A stretch of DNA of 64,000 bases from Oscillatoriaceae cyanobacterium M33_DOE_052 (GTDB taxonomy: Bacteria; Cyanobacteriota; Cyanobacteriia; Cyanobacteriales; Laspinemataceae): NCBI GenBank assembly GCA_015296065.1, contig DVDU01000211.1, forward strand, positions 24,691 through 88,690, in the 5' to 3' direction. Below are positions 18,367-26,958 of this stretch, piece after piece (the first letter of the stretch is position 1; the number at the start of each line of letters is the position of its first letter). The position numbers and the translations under genes are program-made. Under the pieces are notes generated by a model. That model saw only the letters and a list, made by a program, of their open reading frames with translations, had not been told where the DNA came from and searched no databases.

Positions 18367-19914
18367 TCACTCACTCTGTTCCGGCTTTTCCTCCTCCCGC
18401 TTCGTCCCATCAGGCATTACTATCCCCTTCAAATTTGCCTTATTAACATTCGCTCCCTGCACTTTTGCTCCCTTCAGGTTCGCATTTTCTAAATTAGCAT
18501 AAGATAGGTTGGCGTTCCGTAAATCTGCATCGCTCAAATTAGCGCCGCTCAAGTTAGCTGCCTGGAGGGAAATACCACATAAATTGGCTCCGCTCAAATT
18601 AGCGCCGCTCAGGTTAGCTGAATTAAGTATTGAACCAGTCCAATTCACGCCGCTGAGATTCGCCCCAGTTAAATTTGCCTCAGATAAATCAGCATTAACC
18701 AGCTTCGCTTCACTCAGGTTACTGTTTCTGAAATTAGCATAGCGGAGAGAAATTCCAACAGAATTGAATCCGCTCAAGTCCAGGAAACTCAGGTTGGCTG
18801 AATCCAAGTTAGCACCTGCCCAATTAATGCCTGTGAGAGTTGCCCCAGTGAAATTCGCACTACTTAAATTAGCATTAATCAGTTTCGCTTCGCTCAAGTC
18901 GGCCTGGGTTAGGTTAGCACTCGATAGACTCGCAGAGGTTAAATTCGCCCCGGCGAGATTGGCTTGAGTGAGGTTGGCGCTATCTAAGCGAGTATTACTC
19001 AAATTCGCCCCGCTGAGATTAGCCAGAATCAGTTTGGAACCACTCAAACTAGCCCCAGTGAGATTGGCACCGCTGAGGTTAACTTGAATCAAGGTGGCAT
19101 TAGAGAGGTTAGCTGACTTGAGGTTAGCTTGTTGTAAGTCAGCTCCTGTGAGGGTAGCACCCGAAAAATCAAAACCAGCTAAGTCAGCACCCACTAGGGA
19201 TGCTTCTGGTTGGAGCAGATAAACCCCAGCCGCCACAGGGTCAAACCCGCTGGGAAAGAGGGTTTTTTCATTTGCCCGGGCTTGCTGGAGGTTCGCGCCC
19301 TTGAGGTTAGCACCGTCCAAATTCACCGCTAACAGGTTGGCACTGGTTAAATTGGCGTTTCTCAGGTCAGCTTGATTTAATTTTGCCTCTTTTAGATTGC
19401 TTTTGCTCAAATCTGCGCCCTTGAGGTTAGCCCCGGTGAGGTTAATCTGGGGTATTTCCTTGCCGCTTAAATTAACTCCCCGTAAATTAATCCCAGTAAA
19501 ATCCCGTTTTCTTTCTTGAGCATACTGCTGCCAAAATTCTTCAACGCTGACCGGGGGTTCTTCGTTTTCCGGTTCCGGTTCCGGTTCCGGTTCTGGTGGT
19601 GCAATTATTTCGGTAGTTGCAGGAATTGGGGTGATGGCACTGGTATCCTTTGGCGCTGCGAACTGGATTTTAATCGGGAAGGTGCCGTTACGGATTTGCT
19701 CTTCGAGGCGATCGAGCTGTTCGCTGAGATTGTCTGCATCAGTGGGGGCGAGGGTTGTGGCTGGTTTAGGCGCCGGAACTAGCGCATTGTTCACCTGTTC
19801 GCTCAATTTATCCAGCTCTAATTTAACTAAATATTCCTTAATAGCGTCTTGGTCTTGCTGTAGTTTTAGGACCTGTTGTTTCAGAGCTTCGATTTCACCA
19901 GATGGGTCAGACAT
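18367..19914 (-). CDS. Pentapeptide-repeat protein with N-terminal coiled coil
   Basis: The start is taken at the ATG at 19914 (MSDPSGEIEALKQQVLKLQQ). The frame stays open to 20043, but those codons read through the G-rich repeat and have no protein character. The 515-residue product has a heptad-rich coiled coil (about 1-60), an acidic Pro-Glu linker (EPEPEPEPEPENEEPP), then about 65 pentapeptide repeats of the A(N/D)Lxx type (INLTGANLKGADLSKSNLKEA and similar) from roughly residue 155 to 500, broken once by a short non-repeat loop (TLFPSGFDPVAAGVYLL). Such repeats form a right-handed quadrilateral helix. No signal peptide or membrane span is visible. Function is unknown. Confidence 0.9.
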   Translation of the reverse strand: MSDPSGEIEALKQQVLKLQQDQDAIKEYLVKLELDKLSEQVNNALVPAPKPATTLAPTDADNLSEQLDRLEEQIRNGTFPIKIQFAAPKDTSAITPIPATTEIIAPPEPEPEPEPENEEPPVSVEEFWQQYAQERKRDFTGINLRGVNLSGKEIPQINLTGANLKGADLSKSNLKEAKLNQADLRNANLTSANLLAVNLDGANLKGANLQQARANEKTLFPSGFDPVAAGVYLLQPEASLVGADLAGFDFSGATLTGADLQQANLKSANLSNATLIQVNLSGANLTGASLSGSKLILANLSGANLSNTRLDSANLTQANLAGANLTSASLSSANLTQADLSEAKLINANLSSANFTGATLTGINWAGANLDSANLSFLDLSGFNSVGISLRYANFRNSNLSEAKLVNADLSEANLTGANLSGVNWTGSILNSANLSGANLSGANLCGISLQAANLSGANLSDADLRNANLSYANLENANLKGAKVQGANVNKANLKGIVMPDGTKREEEKPEQSE

Positions 19915-19957
19915 ATGGTTATTGTGAGGTTTGGCGAATAATCTCAGTTTACAAGTT

Positions 19958-20011
19958 ATGGGGACTGGGGGACGGAGGGACGGGGAGACTGGGAGACGGG
20001 GAGACTGGGAG
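19958..20011. repeat. G-rich dispersed repeat (GGGGAGACTGGGAGAC units)
   Basis: Tandem GGGACGGGGAGACTGGGAGACGG-like units just upstream of the pentapeptide protein's start, of the same family as 6050, 26160, 47340, 60934 and 63433. They produce an artificial N-terminal extension of the neighbouring open frame. Confidence 0.75.
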
Positions 20012-20169
20012 CGTAGGTTGGGTTGAGGAACGAAACCCAACACTCAAACGGACGGGGGACCAGGGAGGAGAAATCCGGTTTCTGGGAATCTTCAAATCAA
20101 CGTCTTTTCCGGAGTGGCGGCGAGGACGCCTGCCAAGATGTTTGAAATACCTTGTCTGTGGCGATAAAT

Positions 20170-20721
20170 ATGCGGTTGGATAAATACACGACGGGCAACT
20201 ATGCTCCGGGGGCGCCTTTGTGGAAACAGTTGTTGTGGTATTTTCTGGGATATCCCCTGGTGCGGAGCTACTGGTTGCCGTTTTCGGCGCCGAAAGTGTT
20301 AATCCTGCGGTGGTTTGGGGCGAAAGTGGGGCAAGGGGTGCGGATTAAGCCGGGATTGCGGGTGAAGTTTCCTTGGCGTTTGGTGGTGGGGGATTTTGTG
20401 TGGTTGGGGGAAAATGCTTGGATTGATAATTTGGCAAATGTGACTTTAGAAAGTCATGTGTGCATTTCTCAGGATGTGTATCTCTGCACGGGAAACCACG
20501 ATTGGCGGTCTCCTGATTTTGCGCTGATAACGGGGGAGATATATATAGAAGAGAGTGGCTGGATCGCGGCGCGGGCTGTGGTTGGTCCGGGGGTGCGAGT
20601 GGGGCGGGGTGTGGTGTTGGGTTTGGGGAGTGTGGCTAGTGGCTCTCTGGAACCGATGACGGTTTATGCAGGGAACCCGGCGCAACCGCTCAAAAAGCGT
20701 GTGGTTAAGGAGTTGCTATGA
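20170..20721 (+). CDS. WcaF-like left-handed beta-helix acetyltransferase
   Basis: The ATG at 20170 (MRLDKYTTGNYAPGAPLWKQ) is preferred to the in-frame TTG/GTG codons upstream. The 183-residue protein shows hexapeptide-repeat character: VGQGVRIKPGLRV, LGENAWIDNLANVTLESHVC, ISQDVYLCTGNHDW, then IAARAVVGPGVRVGRGVVLG and the closing YAGNPAQPLKKR. The TGNHDW segment is typical of the WcaF/NodL/LacA group, where the histidine takes part in acetyl transfer from acetyl-CoA. It probably O-acetylates a surface polysaccharide. It stands apart from the main polysaccharide cluster. Confidence 0.88.
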   Translation: MRLDKYTTGNYAPGAPLWKQLLWYFLGYPLVRSYWLPFSAPKVLILRWFGAKVGQGVRIKPGLRVKFPWRLVVGDFVWLGENAWIDNLANVTLESHVCISQDVYLCTGNHDWRSPDFALITGEIYIEESGWIAARAVVGPGVRVGRGVVLGLGSVASGSLEPMTVYAGNPAQPLKKRVVKELL

Positions 20722-20822
20722 GGTTTGTTGTAGGGCTTTAGCCCTCCGCACAGGACCAACCCTGGGGGTAGGGGGTTCTGCCCCTCGAAGGCAACCACGT
20801 TGCCCCCACCTACAGAATTATT
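20722..20822. repeat. Dispersed palindromic repeats after the acetyltransferase gene
   Basis: One copy of the TAGGGCTTTAGCCCT element (20731-20745) is followed by a GGGGGTAGGGGGTTCTGCCCC / GGCAACCACGTTGCCCCC-type segment. There is no coding signal. Confidence 0.6.
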
Positions 20823-20879
20823 ATCGAAAAGTTAAAAATTTAATCTTTCCGGTGGTGTTGATTTGAGATAATACGTACT

Positions 20880-21184
20880 TGGCTAAATTTACGATGTCTC
20901 TGCCTCGCGGGAAGAGGAGCCCTGGTAGCTGGTATGACGCCAGCACAGCCGTGGTAAGAACTGCTCTTCAAGGGAAATTTTCGCGTCCAGATGCTGAAGT
21001 GTCGAGGGTTACACCGATTTTATGGTGTGTCATCGGCTTTGGCTTCTGGGGTATATGCGGGGCGACCAAGGGGAGTAACGGCATGGCTGGTGGTACGGTA
21101 GCGCTGGGGTTCGGGAGGCGCAGACAAAATATGGGAATTGGAAATCCGCCGGGAGGACGTATGTTCTCCCCGTGCGGGTTTTTT
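20880..21184 (+). ncRNA. Candidate structured RNA (orphan RNA or 5' leader) ending in a terminator
   Basis: This 300-nt stretch has no good protein frame but is GC-balanced and full of nested complementarity: GAAGAG (20911-20916) with CTCTTC (20964-20969) enclosing GCTGG / CCAGC (20928-20932 / 20940-20944); ACACC / GGTGT (21011-21015 / 21024-21028); GAAG / CTTC around 20996 and 21042; and GCGC / GCGC (21101 / 21118). It ends in an intrinsic terminator 18 nt before the dehydrogenase start. It may be a free-standing RNA or a regulatory leader. The layout reminds me of HEARO/omega-RNA-type orphan RNAs, which are common in cyanobacteria, but I cannot confirm this and no IscB gene is nearby. The 5' end is only approximate. 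Confidence 0.45.
21146..21184 (+). terminator. Intrinsic terminator closing the structured RNA candidate
   Basis: CCGCCGGGAG (21146-21155) pairs with CTCCCCGTGCGG (21066-style right arm at 21166-21177) with minor mismatches around a GACGTATGTT loop, followed by six T at 21179-21184. It sits between the candidate RNA and the SSADH start at 21202, so it either ends an independent RNA or can attenuate the downstream operon. Confidence 0.7.
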
Positions 21185-21201
21185 GTTGATTTGGAGATTT
21201 A

Positions 21202-22572
21202 ATGATGCCGATCGCTACAATTAACCCGGCAACAGGGGAAACACTGAAGACGTTTACGCCGCTAACCGATGGGGAGTTAGAGGCAAAGCTGGCAAAAGCA
21301 AAAACGGCATTTGAAGCGCACCGGCGTACTTCTTTTGCCCAGAGAGCCCAATGGATGAACGCCGCCGCCGATATTTTGGAGGCGCGCAAAGGGGAATTTG
21401 CTGCCATTATGACGGTGGAAATGGGCAAAACCCTGAAGTCTGCTGTGGCGGAAGTGGAAAAATGTGCTTTGGTGTGCCGCTATTATGCGGAAAAAGCGCC
21501 AGAATTTTTGGCGGATGTACCGGTGCAAACTGATGCTAGCACTAGCTTTGTCCGCTATCAGCCCATCGGTCCGGTGCTGGCGGTGATGCCTTGGAATTTT
21601 CCTTTTTGGCAGGTGTTTCGTTTTGCGGCTCCTGCTTTGATGGCGGGGAATGTTGGTTTGCTCAAACATGCTTCTAATGTCCCCCAATGTGCTTTGGCTA
21701 TTGAGGAGATTTTTCTGAAGGCGGGTTTACCCGAGGGTGCGTTCCAAACTTTGCTGGTGGGTGCTGACAAAGTGGCGCAAATTATTGCGGACGATCGGGT
21801 AATGGCGGCTACCCTCACGGGGAGCGAGCCTGCGGGGGCTTCTTTGGCAGCAAATTGCGGCAAACAAATTAAAAAAACTGTTCTAGAATTAGGAGGGAGC
21901 GATCCGTTTATTGTGCTAGAAAGTGCGGATTTGGAGGCAGCGGTTGCTACTGCTACTACAGCCCGGATGATTAATAATGGCCAATCCTGTATCGCGGCTA
22001 AACGCTTTATCGTTAGTGAGGCGATCGCTGATGAATTTGAGCGGCGGCTGGTGGCCAAATTCCAGGCTTTGAAAGTGGGCGACCCGATGCAGCCAGACAC
22101 CGATATCGGCCCGCTGGCGACTCCGGGTATTTTACAAGATATTGACAATCAAGTACAAGCGTGCATCAAAACCGGCGCCCGCGTTCCTGTGGGGGGCAAA
22201 CCCCTCTCGGATCGTCCGGGTAATTTTTATCCGCCTACTTTATTGACGGATATCCCCCCAGGGGCATCCGCTTATAATGAAGAATTTTTTGGCCCTGTGG
22301 CAATGCTGTTCCGAGTCAAGGATATCGATGCAGCCATTCAACTAGCTAACAGCACTCCGTTTGGCTTGGGAGCCAGTGCCTGGACGCAGGTAAAAGCCGA
22401 GGCGAATCGTCTGATTGAGGAAATAGAAGCCGGAGCCGTCTTTATCAACGGCATGGTTAAATCTGACCCTCGCCTCCCCTTTGGCGGCATCAAACGTTCC
22501 GGTTACGGGCGCGAATTGAGCAGCCAAGGTATTCACGAATTCGTGAATATCAAAACCGTTTGGGTCAAATAA
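21202..22572 (+). CDS. gabD: Succinate-semialdehyde dehydrogenase
   Basis: A 456-residue aldehyde dehydrogenase. The catalytic glutamate lies in LELGGSDPF and the nucleophilic cysteine in NNGQSCIAAKR; MPWNFPFWQ is the cofactor-binding segment. It converts succinic semialdehyde to succinate with NAD(P)+. In Synechococcus sp. PCC 7002 a dehydrogenase of this type works with an acetolactate-synthase-like 2-oxoglutarate decarboxylase to close the TCA cycle, and that partner is the next gene here, 95 nt downstream. Two adjacent ATGs (21202 and 21205) follow GGAG at 21193. A terminator and structured leader precede it. Confidence 0.92.
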   Translation: MMPIATINPATGETLKTFTPLTDGELEAKLAKAKTAFEAHRRTSFAQRAQWMNAAADILEARKGEFAAIMTVEMGKTLKSAVAEVEKCALVCRYYAEKAPEFLADVPVQTDASTSFVRYQPIGPVLAVMPWNFPFWQVFRFAAPALMAGNVGLLKHASNVPQCALAIEEIFLKAGLPEGAFQTLLVGADKVAQIIADDRVMAATLTGSEPAGASLAANCGKQIKKTVLELGGSDPFIVLESADLEAAVATATTARMINNGQSCIAAKRFIVSEAIADEFERRLVAKFQALKVGDPMQPDTDIGPLATPGILQDIDNQVQACIKTGARVPVGGKPLSDRPGNFYPPTLLTDIPPGASAYNEEFFGPVAMLFRVKDIDAAIQLANSTPFGLGASAWTQVKAEANRLIEEIEAGAVFINGMVKSDPRLPFGGIKRSGYGRELSSQGIHEFVNIKTVWVK

Positions 22573-22667
22573 AATTCACTTCTTGGCTGTTAACCGCTTT
22601 TCCTGAGCTGTTAACAGCCCAACTTGTCATCGCTAAACAACAATCTCCAACCAAGAGGTTAACTACA

Positions 22668-24314
22668 ATGGGCGAATTGAATACAGCCGAACTCTTAGTC
22701 CGATGTCTCGAAAATGAAGGTGTTCGCTACATCTTCGGACTACCGGGGGAAGAAAACCTCGCTGTTCTAAAAGCTCTCACTAACTCCTCGATTCAATTTA
22801 TCACCACTCGCCATGAGCAAGGCGCCGCTTTCATGGCTGATGTGTATGGACGCCTCACGGGCAAAGCAGGGGTTTGTCTATCTACTCTCGGCCCCGGTGC
22901 CACTAACCTGATGACTGGTGTTGCTGATGCTAACCTGGATGGCGCTCCCCTAGTAGCCATTACGGGACAGGTGGGCACCGATCGGATGCACATCGAATCC
23001 CACCAATACCTGGACTTAGTGGCGATGTTTGAGCCAGTTACTAAGTGGAACGCCCAAATTGTCCGCCCCAGCATCACCCCGGAACTGGTCCGCCGCGCTT
23101 TCAAGCTGGCGCAGACGGAAAAACCGGGAGCGGTGCATATCGACTTACCGGAAAATATCGCCGCGATGCCAGTGGTTGGTCAACCCCTGACCAAAGATAA
23201 GCAGGAGAAAAGCTATGCCTCTTATCAGAGTTTGAATGAGGCGGCGTCTCTGATTTCTCGGGCAATCAACCCCCTGATTTTAGTGGGTAACGGGGCGCTC
23301 CGCGCTCATGCGGCTGCTGCCCTCACGGAATTTGCTACCCGCCTGCAAATCCCGGTGACTAACACGTTTATGGGTAAAGGGGTGATTCCTTACACCCATC
23401 CCCTGTCCCTGTGGACTTCGGGTTTGCAACAGCGGGATTTAATCACCTGTGCTTTTGAAGAGACTGATTTGGTGATTGCTGTCGGTTATGATTTGATTGA
23501 ATATTCCCCGAAAAAGTGGAATCCAGAGGGCAAAACTCCGATTATCCACATCGGCGCCAGCTATGCGGAGATTGATAGCAGCTATATCCCGCAAGTGGAA
23601 GTGGTGGGGGATATTTCTGATTCCCTGATGGAAATTGTCCGCCGCTCCGATCGTCAAGGGAAACCGACTCCTCACGCCTGCTCGCTGCGCGCAGAAATTC
23701 GGGCGGACTATGAGCAGTATGCTGTAGATGACAGTTTCCCGATTAAGCCGCAAAAATTGGTTTATGATTTGCGGCAAGTCATGGGACCCGATGATATCTT
23801 GATTTCTGATGTGGGAGCGCACAAGATGTGGATCGCTCGCCACTACCACTGCGATCACCCCAACACCTGCATTATCTCTAATGGTTTTGCGGCTATGGGT
23901 ATCGCTATCCCTGGCGCTCTCGCGGCTAAACTGGTTTACCCCGATCGTAAAGTCGTCGCCGCCACTGGCGATGGCGGTTTTATGATGAACTGTCAAGAAC
24001 TGGAAACCGCCCTCCGGGTTGGCACCGCTTTTGTTACCATCATCTTCCATGATGGCGGTTACGGCTTAATCGAGTGGAAGCAGCATAACCACTATAATGA
24101 GTCTGCTTTCATCAAGTTTGGCAACCCCGATTTTGTCAAATTCGCCGAAAGTATGGGCTTAAAAGGCTACCGCATCGAATCAGCCAAACAACTGATTCCC
24201 ACCCTGAAAGAAGCTCTCGCCCAAGATGTCCCCGCCGTCATTGACTGTCCGGTGGACTACACGGAAAATCTCCGCTTCAGCAAAAAAGCTGGTGCCATTA
24301 GCTGCCCTGTATAA
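22668..24314 (+). CDS. 2-oxoglutarate decarboxylase (acetolactate-synthase-like, TPP-dependent)
   Basis: The start is the ATG at 22668 (MGELNTAELLVRCLENEGVR), with AAGAGG upstream; the frame open back to 22560 overlaps the dehydrogenase and is not needed. The 548-residue protein has the three domains of TPP enzymes: an N-terminal Pyr domain with the catalytic glutamate in TTRHEQGAAFMADVYGR, a central domain, and a C-terminal PP domain with GDGGFMMN as the TPP/Mg2+ motif. It resembles acetolactate synthase large subunits, but its position directly after SSADH matches the PCC 7002 pair A2770/A2771, where it decarboxylates 2-oxoglutarate to succinic semialdehyde. Substrate is inferred from that synteny. 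Genome annotation often mislabels it ilvB. Confidence 0.85.
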   Translation: MGELNTAELLVRCLENEGVRYIFGLPGEENLAVLKALTNSSIQFITTRHEQGAAFMADVYGRLTGKAGVCLSTLGPGATNLMTGVADANLDGAPLVAITGQVGTDRMHIESHQYLDLVAMFEPVTKWNAQIVRPSITPELVRRAFKLAQTEKPGAVHIDLPENIAAMPVVGQPLTKDKQEKSYASYQSLNEAASLISRAINPLILVGNGALRAHAAAALTEFATRLQIPVTNTFMGKGVIPYTHPLSLWTSGLQQRDLITCAFEETDLVIAVGYDLIEYSPKKWNPEGKTPIIHIGASYAEIDSSYIPQVEVVGDISDSLMEIVRRSDRQGKPTPHACSLRAEIRADYEQYAVDDSFPIKPQKLVYDLRQVMGPDDILISDVGAHKMWIARHYHCDHPNTCIISNGFAAMGIAIPGALAAKLVYPDRKVVAATGDGGFMMNCQELETALRVGTAFVTIIFHDGGYGLIEWKQHNHYNESAFIKFGNPDFVKFAESMGLKGYRIESAKQLIPTLKEALAQDVPAVIDCPVDYTENLRFSKKAGAISCPV

Positions 24315-24353
24315 TTTCCGGGTTGGAGATTGTTGATTGACTTAGCTTAGATT

Positions 24354-24386
24354 AGAAACCCGGTTTCTTAAAGAAACCGGGTTTCT
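24354..24386. repeat. GAAACCCGGTTTC palindrome, possible terminator
   Basis: AGAAACCCGGTTTCTT and AGAAACCGGGTTTCT form a long perfect hairpin after the decarboxylase stop. The same GAAACCCGGTTTC element occurs in the ruvC-chlI spacer (about 56045-56112) and in part at 55511. There is no long T-tract, so a terminator role is uncertain. Confidence 0.65.
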
Positions 24387-24413
24387 GGTACAAAATCATC
24401 CGAAACTTAATTG

Positions 24414-25193
24414 ATGAAAATTGCTACTTGGAATGTGAACTCGATTCGGTCCCGCTCTGAGCATCTGACTCAATGGTTACGGGATAACCCGGTGACGGTT
24501 CTATGTTTACAGGAAACCAAGGTCATTGATGCTGATTTTCCCAGAGAACCTTTCGAGGAATTGGGTTATCATCTCTATTTTTCTGGGCAAAAGTCTTATA
24601 ACGGTGTTGCTATTTTTAGTCAATCGCCCCTGGAAGATGTCACAATCGGTTTTTCGCCGATTCTTGGTAGTGTCTATGGTGAATGGGACGAGCAAAAACG
24701 GCTGATTTCTGGGGTTTTGGACGGCATCCGCATTGTTAATGTTTATGTGCCTAACGGTGCGGAGGTGGGTAGTGACAAATATGATTACAAGTTGCAATGG
24801 CTGGAAATTTTAGGAAAATATTTACAATATTTACTTGACAAAAATCCTCATTTGTGCATTTGTGGGGATTTTAATATTGCCCCGGAAGCACGGGATATTT
24901 ATAAAAAGACTAAAGATACGGATATTATGGCTTCTCCCACGGAGCGCGCTGCTTTGTCTGCTCTCCTGGAATTGGGTTTAACTGATGCTTTTCGCAAGTT
25001 TACCGGGGATGAGGGACATTATACCTGGTGGGACTATCGTCGGGGCGGTTTTCAGAACCAGCGCGGTTGGCGCATTGACCATCATTACTTGACGCCGGAG
25101 CTTTACAACCGCTGCAGTGACTGCATTATCGATCCAATTCCTCGCGGGTGGGAAAAACCGAGCGACCACACCCCTGTCATTTTGACGCTGTAA
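24414..25193 (+). CDS. xth: Exodeoxyribonuclease III
   Basis: The ATG at 24414 is preferred to the in-frame TTG just before it. The 259-residue protein has all landmarks of the ExoIII/APE1 family: WNVNSIR at the N-terminus, CLQETKV with the metal-binding glutamate, the ICGDFNIAP segment, and the C-terminal WRIDHHY and PSDHTPV with the catalytic Asp-His. It acts in base excision repair as an AP endonuclease and 3'-5' exonuclease on duplex DNA. It is preceded by the palindromic repeat and probably has its own promoter. Confidence 0.95.
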   Translation: MKIATWNVNSIRSRSEHLTQWLRDNPVTVLCLQETKVIDADFPREPFEELGYHLYFSGQKSYNGVAIFSQSPLEDVTIGFSPILGSVYGEWDEQKRLISGVLDGIRIVNVYVPNGAEVGSDKYDYKLQWLEILGKYLQYLLDKNPHLCICGDFNIAPEARDIYKKTKDTDIMASPTERAALSALLELGLTDAFRKFTGDEGHYTWWDYRRGGFQNQRGWRIDHHYLTPELYNRCSDCIIDPIPRGWEKPSDHTPVILTL

Positions 25194-25240
25194 ATGTTAA
25201 GTTTTGTATAGATGAGTTGCAAAATTGATGGTTTAGGCTT

Positions 25241-26125
25241 ATGTATTTGGTAACTGGAGCTACTGGAAGTTTGGGCAGACGGGTGGTGCGGGTACTGCGC
25301 GATCGCTCCCAACCGGTGCGGGGTTTCGTCCGTCTCACCAGCAACTATGGCGAATTAGAAGAGCGGGGAGCGGAGGTATTTATCGGCGACTTGCGGCGCG
25401 ATCGGGATATAGAAAAAGCGACCCAAGGCGTCCGCTACGTCATCAGCACCCACGGCGCCAACGCCAGAAGCACCAACCCCGATGAAATCGACTATCGCGC
25501 TAATATCGACCTGATCGACAGCGCCAAAGCTGCTGGGGTAGAACATTTCGTGTTTATCTCGGTTTTGGGAGCCGATCGGGGCTACCAAGACTCCCCCGTA
25601 TTCAAAGCCAAACGGGAAGTCGAAAAATACCTGGAAAAAAGCGGCTTAAACTACACCATCCTCCGCCCTTCCGGTTTCGCCTCGGACCTCATCCCCTTCG
25701 CCGAAAAATTCCGTCAAACCGGGATTTATCTCACTCTATCAGACCTGAAAAACCGCTCTTCCACCGTCAGCACCGAGGACCTGGCGCAAATTGCCGTCAC
25801 CGCCACTACTCTGGAAGCTGCGAAAAACAAAATCTTCCCCGTGGGTGGCCCAGAAATTTTGACGCGGGACGAAATCCCCCGCATCTTCGGGCGCATTTTC
25901 AACCGCGAACCCATCATTATCAATCCGCCGCTATTCTTATTTGATAGCATTCGCACAACTCTGGGTTTCGTCAACCCGGAACTGCAAAAAGCTCTCGGTA
26001 CTCTCCGGGTGTTGCTCGCCGATGAATTTTACTGCACCACGGAAGAAATCGACACCCTAGAAACCACTTTTGACATCAAACTGGAACGCCTGGAAGACTA
26101 CCTCCGCCGCAATTTAGGCTTTTAA
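25241..26125 (+). CDS. NmrA-like/SDR NAD(P)-binding protein
   Basis: The 294-residue protein has an N-terminal Rossmann motif MYLVTGATGSLGRRVVRVL (GxxGxxG), then RGFVRL and VIGDL-like IGDLRRDRD, and HFVFISVLGADRG. The pattern TILRPSGFASDL is typical of the NmrA/Ycf39-like atypical SDR group. There is no canonical YxxxK, so it may be a sensor or scaffold rather than an oxidoreductase. It lies 47 nt after the exonuclease III gene. Confidence 0.85.
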   Translation: MYLVTGATGSLGRRVVRVLRDRSQPVRGFVRLTSNYGELEERGAEVFIGDLRRDRDIEKATQGVRYVISTHGANARSTNPDEIDYRANIDLIDSAKAAGVEHFVFISVLGADRGYQDSPVFKAKREVEKYLEKSGLNYTILRPSGFASDLIPFAEKFRQTGIYLTLSDLKNRSSTVSTEDLAQIAVTATTLEAAKNKIFPVGGPEILTRDEIPRIFGRIFNREPIIINPPLFLFDSIRTTLGFVNPELQKALGTLRVLLADEFYCTTEEIDTLETTFDIKLERLEDYLRRNLGF

Positions 26126-26127
26126 CC

Positions 26128-26363
26128 AGGTTCGTAGTTGAGCTTCAGCCCTCTTCCGGAGACGGGGAGACGGGGAGCAGGGGTGCAGGGGACGGGGATA
26201 CGGGGAGACGGGGAGTGTGGGGAGTGTGGGGAGTGTGGGAAGTGTGGGGAGTAATCTTCCCCCTCCTCCCCCTCCTCCCCCTCCTCCCACCCTTCCCCCT
26301 CTTCCCCCTCTTCCCCCTCTCCCCGTCTCCCCGTCTCCCCGTCCCCCCATCACCCCTGCTCCC
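26128..26363. repeat. Large imperfect inverted repeat made of G-rich units
   Basis: A CGTAG-type palindrome (26128-26152) is followed by a G-rich left arm and a C-rich right arm. The ends are an exact 13-nt inverted repeat: GGGAGCAGGGGTG (26173-26185) and CACCCCTGCTCCC (26351-26363). The interior consists of GTGTGGGGA units, then CCCCTCCTC and CTCCCCGTC units. The right arm enters the 3' end of the YdcF gene. Confidence 0.85.
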
Positions 26364-26958
26364 TCCGGGTGGTCAATGCGGAGTAGCGGGGGTTAAGACT
26401 TGCTCCTGTGCGTCCAGTGACAAGCCACAAAAGCGATCGCCCCGCATCTCTGGCAATTCGCAGGGAAGATTCGGGGCGTCGGTTTGAGGGGACGGTAATG
26501 GGGGTGAAGGCGATACCCTGACTGCCAAAGACGATATAGGCGATCGCTTTAGCTCTCGGCATATGAAAATCCGAGGTAATTAAATACACATGTTGAATAT
26601 TCCGGCGCCGGAAATCTGCCACCATAGTAGTAAAATTAGTCACCGTATCCACCGCGTCGTAGTCTAGATAAACTCGCTCTTCGGGGATATCGGCGGTTGC
26701 AAAAATATTTCTTGCCTTTGGTTCGGAGATACCAGAAGATACCCAGATATCTAGGTGAGGATGGTTGTGAGCAAACTTGGCAGTAAATTTTTCCCTGTCA
26801 GGGCTACCGCCGAGGGTAAGAATAGCTTGGGGGTGGGGCGCTTGGTGGTAGGCTACCATCAAACGCACCGGGATAAAGGTGACTAGCAACAGGAGAAAGG
26901 TAGAGCTAGCCCAGAGGAAAAAGCGCTGTTTTTTACGCTGGGATGAGAGAATATTCAT
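26350..26958 (-). CDS. YdcF family protein (DUF218)
   Basis: The 202-residue protein has one N-terminal membrane segment (about 13-33, FLWASSTFLLLLVTFIPVRL) and a DUF218 domain: AILTLGGSPDRE, WVSSGISEPKA, TNFTTMVADF and VYLITSDFHMPRA. YdcF-like proteins are membrane-anchored with an unclear envelope role. The last four codons (REQG) and the stop are encoded within the right arm of the adjacent inverted repeat, so the natural C-terminus has probably been changed. Confidence 0.88.
   Translation of the reverse strand: MNILSSQRKKQRFFLWASSTFLLLLVTFIPVRLMVAYHQAPHPQAILTLGGSPDREKFTAKFAHNHPHLDIWVSSGISEPKARNIFATADIPEERVYLDYDAVDTVTNFTTMVADFRRRNIQHVYLITSDFHMPRAKAIAYIVFGSQGIAFTPITVPSNRRPESSLRIARDAGRSLLWLVTGRTGASLNPRYSALTTRREQG

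Noticed and set aside
19915..20043. N-terminal extension of the pentapeptide protein
   Set aside because: Codons pass through the G-rich repeat; the coiled-coil start at 19914 is a normal protein start.
21061..21125. AAGGGGAGTAAC stretch, considered as a yybP-ykoY (manganese) riboswitch
   Set aside because: The paired downstream motif of that riboswitch is missing and the downstream gene is not a metal transporter.
20879..21202. Open frame of 107 codons across the RNA candidate
   Set aside because: Runs through the terminator to the SSADH start; composition is not protein-like.
22560..22667. Upstream start for the decarboxylase overlapping the dehydrogenase
   Set aside because: The 36 extra residues are not part of the TPP enzyme fold and the ATG at 22668 has a good ribosome site.
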